Position numbers and translations under genes: made by a program. This document shows positions 7,377 to 14,050 of a stretch of 15,699 nucleotides of DNA, piece after piece (within the stretch, counting starts at the first letter, position 1; each line of letters begins with the position of its first letter). The stretch comes from an uncultured Succinivibrio sp. (GTDB taxonomy: Bacteria; Pseudomonadota; Gammaproteobacteria; Enterobacterales; Succinivibrionaceae): positions 1-15,699 of the forward strand of contig CAAGAC010000002.1 in the NCBI GenBank assembly GCA_900767695.1. The letters are read 5' to 3'. The notes beneath the pieces are model-generated. The model did not search any database and was not told where the DNA came from. It saw only the letters and a list, made by a program, of their open reading frames with translations.

Positions 7377-8426
7377 ATGATCGACAAGTTGAAACGAGTC
7401 ACCATCCTCGTCATCGACGACGACCGCTTCTCGCAGAAGGTCGTCGCCAAGATCCTCATCAGCGCCATGTCCTCGGAATCGTCCGTGCGCAGCGCGCTAA
7501 GCGGCCTCGAGGGCGTGGACCTCATGTCGAAGTCCCCTGCCGATCTCGTGCTCCTGGACATGGTCATGCCCGGCATCGACGGGCTTGAGACGTTGAGGCG
7601 CATCCGCGCGCTGCCAGGATGCGCCGAGGTGCCGGTCATCATGATGTCGGCCACCATCTCCCAGGAGCTCGAGGCCGAGGCCTTCCGCAACGGCGCGACC
7701 GACTTCATCCACAAGCCCTTCACGGCCGACGTCATCACGCTGCGCATCGAGCGCCAGCTCAGGCTCTCCTACCTCGCGGACAACCTTAACCGCGAGGTCG
7801 AGCGCCAGACCGCGCTGGCCACCGACCGCCTGAAGTCGAACATCCGGCTATTCAACGAGACCATACTCGCGCTTGCCAACACCATCGACGCCAAGGATCC
7901 CTACACCAGCGGCCACTCGGTGCGCGTCGCCGACTACTCGAGAACCATTTCGAAGCTCAGCGGCGACAGCAAGGAGTACCAGAACTCCATCTACTACTCG
8001 GGGCTGCTGCACGACATCGGCAAGATAGGCATCCCCATCGAGATCATCGACAAGACCTCGAGGCTTTCGGACGATGAGTACGAGAAGATCAAGCAGCACC
8101 CGATCATCGGCGCGAAAATCCTCTCCTACATCAAGGACTTTCCCGAGCTTGCCTACGGGGCGCACTACCACCACGAGCGCTACGACGGCACTGGCTATCC
8201 CGAGGGGCTCAAGGGCGAGGAGATCCCGCGCCAGGCGAGGATCATCGGCATCGCCGACGCCTACGACTCGATGACCTCCAGGCGCAGCTACCGCGACTGC
8301 CTGCCTCAGGACGTGGTGCGCGAGCAGATAGAGAGGGGATCGGGCACCCAGTTCGACCCGCAGTTCGCGAGGATCCTGCTCAAGATGATCGACATGGACA
8401 AGGACTACCGCATGAGGCAGTTCTAG
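7377..8426 (+). CDS. Response regulator with HD-GYP c-di-GMP phosphodiesterase domain
   Basis: This 349-residue RpfG-like protein has a receiver domain (about residues 7-128) with acidic pocket D14-D16, phosphoacceptor D61 in LLDMVMPG and K113 in IHKPF. An HD-GYP domain follows (about residues 155-345) with H180, H212-D213 in LLHDIGKIGIP, H241, HH at 265-266 and the GYP signature at 273-275 (DGTGYPEGL). Such proteins hydrolyse cyclic di-GMP when phosphorylated. The key residues are present, so activity is expected. No partner histidine kinase is in the window. An in-frame stop at 7368 fixes ATG 7377 as the first possible start. There is no clear Shine-Dalgarno. The GGDEF gene nearby would make the opposing enzyme. 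Confidence 0.93.
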   Translation: MIDKLKRVTILVIDDDRFSQKVVAKILISAMSSESSVRSALSGLEGVDLMSKSPADLVLLDMVMPGIDGLETLRRIRALPGCAEVPVIMMSATISQELEAEAFRNGATDFIHKPFTADVITLRIERQLRLSYLADNLNREVERQTALATDRLKSNIRLFNETILALANTIDAKDPYTSGHSVRVADYSRTISKLSGDSKEYQNSIYYSGLLHDIGKIGIPIEIIDKTSRLSDDEYEKIKQHPIIGAKILSYIKDFPELAYGAHYHHERYDGTGYPEGLKGEEIPRQARIIGIADAYDSMTSRRSYRDCLPQDVVREQIERGSGTQFDPQFARILLKMIDMDKDYRMRQF

Positions 8427-8454
8427 AAAGCCCGGCTCTCCAGCCTTCCCTATC

Positions 8455-8490
8455 CCCTGCCTGCATTGACGCCGTGCAGGGGTGTCAATT
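8455..8490. repeat. Nested inverted repeats before the HIT gene
   Basis: CCCCTGC (8455-8461) pairs with GCAGGGG (8477-8483). ATTGAC (8466-8471) and GTCAAT (8485-8490) form an alternative inverted pair. No T run follows, so a terminator is unlikely. It could be a transcript structure or an operator in the gap between the HD-GYP and HIT genes. Confidence 0.35.
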
Positions 8491-8574
8491 CTGCGCTCAA
8501 ACGCTTGCGCAAATCCTCCGTCCGATCCATGCTTCATTCCATCATACGAACAAGAATGAACAAGGAGACTTACC

Positions 8575-9021
8575 ATGGAACACAAGGATCCAGCATGCTT
8601 CTACTGCCAGGACGACGACCGCCGCAAGGCGCTCATGATCGAGATCATGAAGCTCGGATCGTCCACCCTCTACCTCTTCCGCGATCAGAAGAACCGCGGG
8701 CGCTGCGTGCTCAAGCTCAACGATCACAAAACCGACTTGAGCCAGCTTTCGGACGACGAATACGGGCTATTCTCAAGGGAGCTGCGTGCCGTGGCGAGGG
8801 CGCTTACAGCGCTCTTCCATCCCGACAAGATCAACTACGCCATCTACGGCGATCTGGTCCCGCACCTGCACGTGCACATTGTGCCCAAGCGCAAGGACGG
8901 CCCGCAGTGGGGATCCCCCTTCTCCGACAGCGTTCCGAAGAAGATCCTGTCAGACGAGGAGTACGAGGGTCTCGTGTCATCCATCAGGGAAGAAGTGGAA
9001 AGGCAGCTGCCGCACGCTTGA
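8575..9021 (+). CDS. HIT-family nucleotide-binding protein (copy 1, intact)
   Basis: This 148-residue cytosolic protein carries the histidine-triad motif PHLHVHIVPK (H97, H99, H101), which defines nucleotide hydrolases and transferases of the HIT superfamily. A CxxC at C8/C11 suggests a zinc site, as in several bacterial HIT proteins. The start is well supported by AAGGAG at 8562-8567, 7 bases upstream. It is followed immediately by the remnant of an ADH gene. A second, degenerate copy of the same HIT gene lies at 11241-11684, also directly before an ADH. The substrate (AMP-lysine, adenylated intermediates or similar) cannot be read from the sequence. Confidence 0.93.
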   Translation: MEHKDPACFYCQDDDRRKALMIEIMKLGSSTLYLFRDQKNRGRCVLKLNDHKTDLSQLSDDEYGLFSRELRAVARALTALFHPDKINYAIYGDLVPHLHVHIVPKRKDGPQWGSPFSDSVPKKILSDEEYEGLVSSIREEVERQLPHA

Positions 9022-9134
9022 TCTCAGATTCCGCAGGCCTGCGGACTTCCCCTTAGGGCGCAATGCCGGGGAGATGCGCGCAAGGCGCGGCGGCGCCAGA
9101 GCCATCAGGACGGCCGCCTGAGGCGGCCTTGAGG
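9014..9134 (+). pseudogene. Remnant of an iron-containing ADH: 5' stub joined to 3' end
   Basis: Directly overlapping the HIT stop, the sequence lines up with the ADH start at 11677. The ATG is now ACG (9014-9016), and the frame reads TLDLRFRRPADFPLGRNA, resembling the MLDFSFCRPTDFLFGRNA of the intact gene. A 12-base deletion between GCC repeats follows codon 18. After about 30-45 codons it jumps to sequence matching the last codons of the ADH (ACGGCCGCC at 9110-9118 like 12841-12849, and GCGGCCTTGAGG at 9123-9134 like 12858-12869). So more than 1 kb of the gene body is missing. It cannot encode a dehydrogenase. Confidence 0.82.
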
Positions 9135-9154
9135 GCGGGAGCACGTGACTGCAT

Positions 9155-9183
9155 GGCCGGAGCCTTTCAGACTCCGGCCTTTT
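9155..9183 (+). terminator. Intrinsic terminator after the HIT gene and ADH remnant
   Basis: GGCCGGAG (9155-9162) pairs with CTCCGGCC (9172-9179) around a 9-base loop, followed by TTTT (9180-9183). It faces the convergent GGDEF gene. Confidence 0.82.
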
Positions 9184-9208
9184 GCGCCATGAGTCCCGGC
9201 GAGCGCGG

Positions 9209-10372
9209 CTACGCCCCGGGCCTCTTGAGGCGGAAGGCCTTGCTGGCGCGGTCGTTTATCTCCAGCAGCAGCACGAAGTAGAGCTCGCCGTAGTACTCGT
9301 TGTCGATGAGCTTGCCCACGTCGATGTAGTCGCGCGGATGCCCGCCCTTGTCGATGACGCGGTAGCACACGTAGTCGAGGTGATCGTTCTGCTCCTGCCC
9401 CTGCTGCCTTGCGATCTCGCTCTCGACGCGGGAGAGATCGTCCGGGTGGACGAAATTCCTAAAGCTCCTCTTGTAAAAGTCGAGGAACTCCTCAAGCGAG
9501 GAGAAGCCCAGACCCGTGTACAGGTGCTCCGAGGCAAAGAGGATCCTCTCGTGGCTGTCATTCGTGTAGATGAGCAGCCCGCCCGGGATGTTGGCCGAGA
9601 GATCCTCGATGTTGAAGCCAAGCTGCATCCTGGTTTCCTTTGACATCGAGTGCTCGTAGAACGAGATCCCCTGCTTGCCGCTGGTCTTGGTGTGGTATAG
9701 CGCGAAGTCGGCCTTCTGGACCAGGAGATCGAGCCTGCCGGCGTCCTCGGGGTAGCAGGCGCAGCCGACCGAGGTGCTGACGATGACGCAGGCCTTCCCG
9801 GAGCGGGCCTGGTGGCGCCTTCTGGCAAATTCAGAGAGCCTCGAGGAGCATCCGGCGCGATCCCCCGAGTGGAGGAAGACCGTGAACTCATCCCCTCCCG
9901 TGCGCGCGATCAGGGCATTTTCCCCAAACGACTCCTCAAGCTCCGAGGCGATGGAGCACAGCACGCGATCGCCTGAGACATGCCCGTAGACGTCGTTGAT
10001 GCGCTTGAAGTCATCCACATCGATGATCGCAAGGCAGGCCCTGCCGCCCTCATGGCCATCCATCCACTTCCCGATGCCTTCATTGAAGCCTGCGCGGTTC
10101 AGAAGCCCGGTCAGCGGATCCCTGACGGACAGGTCCTCAAGCCTCGCATTCATCTCCAATAGCGCCTGCCTCGACTTGCCGAAGTACCTTGCATAGCCGA
10201 CGGCGACTCCCAGGAGGATGGACGAGAGCCACACCGCCGCGAAGATCATGACTCCCGGGAAGAGATGACACAGCCTCAGCACGGGCGAGAGCGTCACCTG
10301 CCAGGTGCGGCCGAGGAAGTCGGACTTGAGGACCGCCGTGCTGGGCCCGCCCGGCTGCCCCTGCTTGAACAC
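9209..10372 (-). CDS. GGDEF-PAS half of a frameshifted diguanylate cyclase
   Basis: This 387-residue frame opens at a GTG (10372), just after an in-frame TGA, and continues a gene begun in another frame. A transmembrane helix (about residues 38-60) precedes a GGDEF domain (about 82-242) with DPLTGLLNR, the metal/GTP region DVDDFKRINDVYGH and an intact GGDEF motif at 159-163 within RTGGDEF. The usual upstream RxxD inhibitory site is absent (GENA at that spacing). A PAS-like domain follows (about 258-380, IPGGLLIYTNDSHERILF, FVHPDDLSRVE). GGDEF proteins make cyclic di-GMP from two GTP. The first 60 residues read as the end of a periplasmic sensor plus the membrane anchor, so GTG is probably not a natural start. 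Confidence 0.85.
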   Translation of the reverse strand: MFKQGQPGGPSTAVLKSDFLGRTWQVTLSPVLRLCHLFPGVMIFAAVWLSSILLGVAVGYARYFGKSRQALLEMNARLEDLSVRDPLTGLLNRAGFNEGIGKWMDGHEGGRACLAIIDVDDFKRINDVYGHVSGDRVLCSIASELEESFGENALIARTGGDEFTVFLHSGDRAGCSSRLSEFARRRHQARSGKACVIVSTSVGCACYPEDAGRLDLLVQKADFALYHTKTSGKQGISFYEHSMSKETRMQLGFNIEDLSANIPGGLLIYTNDSHERILFASEHLYTGLGFSSLEEFLDFYKRSFRNFVHPDDLSRVESEIARQQGQEQNDHLDYVCYRVIDKGGHPRDYIDVGKLIDNEYYGELYFVLLLEINDRASKAFRLKRPGA

Positions 10373-11075
10373 GCGTCATTTCCTTCCGCCCCGGCACGGA
10401 GGCGTCGAAGCAGACGCTGAACATGAACCCGGGCGAGCTTCTGAGCTCCACCTTGTCGAAGATCCTCCTGGGATCGAGGACCGCGATGGCAAAGCCCCAG
10501 AAGTAGGGCTTGCCGCCGTCGAGGCGCTCGATATAGACGGGCCTCCTGATGATTAGTCCTATGCCGCCCTGCCTGAGCTCCAGCGGACCTGAGATCATGA
10601 TGCTCCCGGAGTCGCGCGCGGCGATGGCGTCGCCGCGGCGCTCAGGATCGGCAAAGAGATCGATCTTGCCGGCCTTGTTGCCTTCCTCGGGATAAATGTC
10701 GGTGACCACGCCGTTTGGCGCCAGCTGCAGCGAGCGGATGTTCGGGTTGCCGCCGATGATGAACCTGGCAAGCCGCGGGAAGTTGTGGATCACGCCGAAC
10801 TGGTCGCGCAGCACGGCCTCGAGCGTGCCGGTGACGAGCACGTTTCTATTGACGCTGTTCTGGAACTGCTCCATGTAGAGGCGGGCATGGAACATGGACT
10901 GCTGCTGCAGGCGATCGCTCAGGCCGCGGAACCAGAGGCCCGACGCGGCAGATGCAAGCACGAGGCCTAGAAGCGCGAAGGTGATGACGATGCGCCTGAT
11001 GCCCCGGCGCCCCTGGGGGATGATCCTCGCGCCTTTAAACAGGCGCTGGCCGTTTCCTGCTTGATCTGACGCCAT
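10137..11075 (-). CDS. CHASE sensor half of the same frameshifted diguanylate cyclase
   Basis: The real coding part is about 10375-11075. Below that the frame is nonsense, out of register with the GGDEF half. Start ATG 11075 has GGAG at 11080-11083. A membrane segment (about residues 28-48) is followed by a periplasmic CHASE domain (about 55-215) with NPNIRSLQLAPNGVVTDIYP, DLFADPERR and RRPVYIERL stretches typical of the family. CHASE domains bind small extracellular ligands. To join the GGDEF half, one base would have to be skipped near 10365-10376: either one base inserted or two lost. The whole gene would span 9209-11075 as a membrane-bound CHASE-GGDEF-PAS protein. Confidence 0.8.
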   Translation of the reverse strand: MASDQAGNGQRLFKGARIIPQGRRGIRRIVITFALLGLVLASAASGLWFRGLSDRLQQQSMFHARLYMEQFQNSVNRNVLVTGTLEAVLRDQFGVIHNFPRLARFIIGGNPNIRSLQLAPNGVVTDIYPEEGNKAGKIDLFADPERRGDAIAARDSGSIMISGPLELRQGGIGLIIRRPVYIERLDGGKPYFWGFAIAVLDPRRIFDKVELRSSPGFMFSVCFDASVPGRKEMTRVQAGAAGRAQHGGPQVRLPRPHLAGDALARAEAVSSLPGSHDLRGGVALVHPPGSRRRLCKVLRQVEAGAIGDECEA

Positions 11076-11141
11076 TGAGCTCCGCCTCTGAGTGGGAAGA
11101 GTTCTAAAGCGATTCTACTCTCGTGGACATGCGCATGAAAG

Positions 11142-11684
11142 ATGAGATTATTCAATCAATCGCGAATGGCACCGCCTGCCCGCAGCCTTGCCCATGAAGA
11201 CTTGCTGGCGACGGCTTCTCCCTGCTGCGAGCCCTTGTCCCTGGAACTCAGGGATCCCGCTTGCTTCTGCTGCCAGGATTGCGGCCGCCGCGCGCGCCCA
11301 ATCGAGATCATGATGCTTGGGCCGGCCACCCCCGGCATCCTCCGCGATCAGAAGAACCGCAGGCGCCGCGTGCTCAGGCTCAACGATCACAAAACCGACT
11401 TGAGCCAGCTTTCGGACGGCGAATACGGGCTATTCTCAAGGAAGCTGCGTGCCGTGGCTAGGGCGCTCACCGCGCTCTTCCATCCCGGCAGGATCAGCCG
11501 CGCCATCTGCGGCGATCTGGTCCCGCGCCTGTTCGCGCGCATTGTGCCCAGGCGCAAGGTCGTCCCGCAGCGGGGATCCCCCTTCTCCGACAGCGTTCCC
11601 AGGAAGATCCTGTCGGACGAGGAGCACGGGGATCTCGTGTCATCAATCAGGGAAGAAGTAGCAAGGCAGTTGTCACATGCTTGA
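11142..11684 (+). pseudogene. Degenerate second HIT-family copy
   Basis: From 11241 on, this frame matches the intact HIT gene (including a 41-base identical stretch, 11378-11418 versus 8715-8755). It carries damaging changes. The position of the original ATG is CTG (11241-11243), the AAGGAG is gone, one codon is deleted, and the histidine triad HLHVH has become RLFAR, losing all three His. Many changes are A-to-G or T-to-C (Lys to Arg, Tyr to Cys, Trp to Arg), as expected of drift in a GC-rich genome. The frame is still open, formally from ATG 11142 without a good ribosome site. It overlaps the ADH start by 8 bases. It is either a pseudogene or a translated leader for the ADH. Nucleotide hydrolase activity is not expected. 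Confidence 0.85.
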
Positions 11685-12867
11685 TTTCAGTTTCTGCAGG
11701 CCCACGGACTTCCTCTTCGGACGCAATGCCGAGGACAAGGCCGGGGAGATGTGCGCTAAGCACGGCGGCACCAGGGTGCTAATCCACTACGGCGGCGGCA
11801 GCGCCATCCGCTCTGGACTCATAGACAGGGTCGAGGCCTCGCTCGACAAGGCCGGGATCTACCACGCGCGCCTGGGCGGCGTGAAGCCCAACCCCAGGGC
11901 CGAGCTTGTCTACGAGGGCATCGAGCTTTGCCGCAGGGAGCATCTTGACATGGTGCTGGCTGTTGGCGGCGGCAGCGTCATCGACAGCGCCAAGGCTATC
12001 TGCAACGGCGTCCCCTACGATGGCGACTTCTGGGACTTCTACATGGGAGGAAAGAAGCCTTCAAGGCACCTGCCGCTTGGCACCGTGCCGACCATCGCCG
12101 CGGCAGGCTCCGAGGGCTCCAACAGCAGCGTCATCAACAAGGTCGTCGACGGCGTCGTCCGCAAGAAGGGCTGCAACTTCCAGCAGAACGTCGCGACCTT
12201 CTCGATCATGGATCCGCAGCTCCAGGTCACGCTGCCTCCCTACCAGACCGCGTGCGGGTGCTGCGACATCATGTGCCACGTGATGGAGCGCTACTTCACC
12301 AACACGGCCGACGTCGAGCTCACCGACGAGATGTGCGAGAGCGTGCTGCGCGCGATGGCGGGCCTCATCCCCCGCGTGATGGCCGATCCGAACGACTACC
12401 AGGTGCGCGCCAACATCATGTGGGCCTCGATGATCGCCCACAACAACATCCTGGGCGTCGACCGCGAGCAGGACTGGGGCAGCCACCACCTCGAGATGGA
12501 GCTCTCGGCCATGTACGACTGCGCCCACGGCGCCGGCCTCTCGGTCGTGATGCCCGCATGGATGGACTGCGTGATGGATCACGATGTCGCGCGCTTTGCC
12601 CAGTTCGCAAGCCGCGTCTTCGGGGTCGAGCCCGACTACTTCCACCCCGAGCGCGCCGCCAGGGCCGGCATCGCCGCCCTGCGCTCCCTCTGGGGCTCGA
12701 TGGGGCTGCCGCTCAACTTCGAGGAGCTTGGCGCCAAGGCCTCGGACATCCCGGCCATGGTCGATCACATCATGAAGGACACCAAGTCCGAGGGCCACTT
12801 CGTGGCGATGGACCGCGCCTTCATCACGAAGGTCTTCGAGACGGCCGCCGCATACAAGCGGCCTTGA
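11677..12867 (+). CDS. Iron-containing alcohol dehydrogenase (intact copy)
   Basis: This is a 396-residue cytosolic NAD(P)H-dependent dehydrogenase of the BdhA/YqhD type, near the usual family length. The Rossmann-like N-terminal half carries GGGSVIDSAKAI (residues 97-108). Metal ligands line up as D197 and H201 (CCDIMCHVMERY), H270 (DWGSHHLEMEL) and H284 (CAHGAGL). The fourth conserved His that normally sits four residues after H270 is Met274. It probably reduces aldehydes or oxidises alcohols in fermentation; the substrate is unknown. The start ATG overlaps the stop of the degenerate HIT frame by 8 bases and has only a distant AAGG, which suggests translation coupled to the frame before it. 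The same junction occurs, broken, after HIT copy 1. Confidence 0.92.
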   Translation: MLDFSFCRPTDFLFGRNAEDKAGEMCAKHGGTRVLIHYGGGSAIRSGLIDRVEASLDKAGIYHARLGGVKPNPRAELVYEGIELCRREHLDMVLAVGGGSVIDSAKAICNGVPYDGDFWDFYMGGKKPSRHLPLGTVPTIAAAGSEGSNSSVINKVVDGVVRKKGCNFQQNVATFSIMDPQLQVTLPPYQTACGCCDIMCHVMERYFTNTADVELTDEMCESVLRAMAGLIPRVMADPNDYQVRANIMWASMIAHNNILGVDREQDWGSHHLEMELSAMYDCAHGAGLSVVMPAWMDCVMDHDVARFAQFASRVFGVEPDYFHPERAARAGIAALRSLWGSMGLPLNFEELGAKASDIPAMVDHIMKDTKSEGHFVAMDRAFITKVFETAAAYKRP

Positions 12868-12886
12868 GGCTGCAAAAGGCTTCATG

Positions 12887-12917
12887 AAGGCCCCGCCCAA
12901 GCTGTGAGCGGGGCCTT
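12887..12917. terminator. Bidirectional terminator between ADH and tonB
   Basis: AAGGCCCCGC (12887-12896) pairs perfectly with GCGGGGCCTT (12908-12917) around an 11-base loop. T-rich sequence on either side is short. It lies between the convergent ADH and tonB genes. Confidence 0.7.
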
Positions 12918-12965
12918 CTTATGCAATGGCGCCGCGGCCTCCTGACTTGCGACGCGGCTGCGGCC

Positions 12966-13877
12966 TCATCTGAGGCTGTATCTGACCGGAACCGTCACCA
13001 CCAGGGCCTCGCCGCGGATTCCAAGCGGCGTACCAGCAAGCTCGTCTGCGATCCTGGAGGCCGCGATGTCGAGAGAACGGTGGCCTGAGGCGCTTGCAAC
13101 CGAGGCCCTGGCGATCCTTCCATCCGCGTCAATGCTGAAGCGAAGCTCCACCGTGCCTTCGGCTCCCGCCCTTCTGGCAGCAAGCGGATAGCGCCTCCTG
13201 GCCTCGATCCTCGAGACTAGCGCCTGCACCAGCAATTCCTTCGCGGAAGCCTCTGCCGCGCCGGTGCATGAAGCGCCATCGGCCGCCTTCAGATCGGCCG
13301 ACGCCGCATTGGGATCCTGAGCTCCGGCAAGGTCCTTCTCAGCGCCGCGCTGCGCCTCAAGGCTTTCATTTCTCACAGGCGCATCCAGGGACTTTTCAGG
13401 GCGCGGCCCTGGCTTGTCTGGAAGCTTTTTGGACGTGGGTCCTGGCTTTATCGCTGGAGGCCTTTTCGCCTCGGGCTTCTTCCTGGCCTCAGGATTCTTC
13501 CTTGCCTCGGGCTTCCTCCTTGCGCCGGGCTTCTGCCCATCCTCCGCAACTGGCCTGTGCCTCTCCCTGGGAGCCTCGGCGGCGATCGGCTTTTCAGGAC
13601 TCAGCTCCGAGGCGAGGATCCTCGGGGGAGCCTCGTGGCGCTCCCGCGCCCGGGGCAATCCATCCTCATCAGGGACAGAAGGCGCTGGCGCGGGGATACG
13701 CGCCGCGGCAAGCTCGATCACGATGCCCCTGGCGCGCCCTTGCGCCGGCACGGCCTGAGGAAGGCTGGCCATTGAGATCAAGGCTGCAGCCCCCGATGCA
13801 AGGCAGGCCGTCAGCAGGGCTGCCTGGATGGAGGCCGAGCGCCTTGCCGGATCGCCTGCGCTCGGAAAAGCGCTCAT
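12966..13877 (-). CDS. tonB: TonB energy-transducing protein
   Basis: This 303-residue protein links the inner-membrane proton motive force to outer-membrane receptors. A membrane anchor (about residues 15-38) is followed by a long periplasmic Pro/Lys/Arg-rich spacer with six-residue repeats of the KPEAR type, and then a C-terminal TonB domain (about 220-303) with RYPLAARRAGAEGTVELRFS and a typical SGHRSLDIAA stretch. The frame is open upstream to 14018. I chose ATG 13877 because AAGGAAGG precedes it and because it overlaps the stop of the upstream frame as ATGA (13877-13874). That overlap is the classic exbD-tonB coupling, and the upstream frame indeed ends in ExbD-like sequence. Confidence 0.88.
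   Translation of the reverse strand: MSAFPSAGDPARRSASIQAALLTACLASGAAALISMASLPQAVPAQGRARGIVIELAAARIPAPAPSVPDEDGLPRARERHEAPPRILASELSPEKPIAAEAPRERHRPVAEDGQKPGARRKPEARKNPEARKKPEAKRPPAIKPGPTSKKLPDKPGPRPEKSLDAPVRNESLEAQRGAEKDLAGAQDPNAASADLKAADGASCTGAAEASAKELLVQALVSRIEARRRYPLAARRAGAEGTVELRFSIDADGRIARASVASASGHRSLDIAASRIADELAGTPLGIRGEALVVTVPVRYSLR
13468..13539 (-). repeat. Four 18-base tandem repeats in the TonB spacer
   Basis: Units at 13468-13485, 13486-13503, 13504-13521 and the more diverged 13522-13539 encode the six-residue repeat seen as RKNPEA, RKKPEA and RRKPEA. Copy number may vary by recombination, which would change the periplasmic reach of TonB. Confidence 0.75.
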
Positions 13878-14050
13878 CTGCCTTCCTTGAGCGTCGCGAT
13901 GGCAAGGCGCCCCGACCGCGCCGACTTGGCGCAGTCCACAACCCGGACAAAGCTCTCGAAGGGAGCCTTCTCGTCGACGTAAAGCGTCAGCATCCGCCCG
14001 GGATCCCGCCTCATCCACTCCTCAAGATCGCCCGAGTCCACCTCCTGCCC
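13874..14050 (-). pseudogene. C-terminal ExbD fragment fused to the receptor frame
   Basis: The last 58 codons of the receptor frame do not look like beta-barrel. They read DLEEWMRRDPGRMLTLYVDE, then SFVRVVDCAKSARSGRLAIA, and match the periplasmic C-terminal fold of ExbD/TolR. The immediate ATGA overlap with tonB is normal for exbD. The transmembrane N-terminus of ExbD (usual total about 130-140 residues) and all of ExbB are missing here. A deletion that removed the receptor C-terminus, exbB and the start of exbD explains this most simply. Confidence 0.75.

Noticed and set aside
9209..11075. A mobile element carrying the cyclase inserted between the HIT-ADH copies
   Set aside because: I see no transposase, terminal inverted repeats or target-site duplication at either edge. 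The copies flanking it are explained by gene duplication.
8575..11684. The HIT copies as template and variable repeats of a diversity-generating retroelement, because many differences are at A
   Set aside because: Differences also occur at C, G and T, include silent third positions and a codon deletion, and there is no reverse transcriptase in the window. Drift of a pseudogene in a GC-rich genome fits better.
12061..12900. 279-codon minus-strand open frame opposite the ADH
   Set aside because: It has the same antisense artefact composition. The sense strand encodes a full, conserved ADH.
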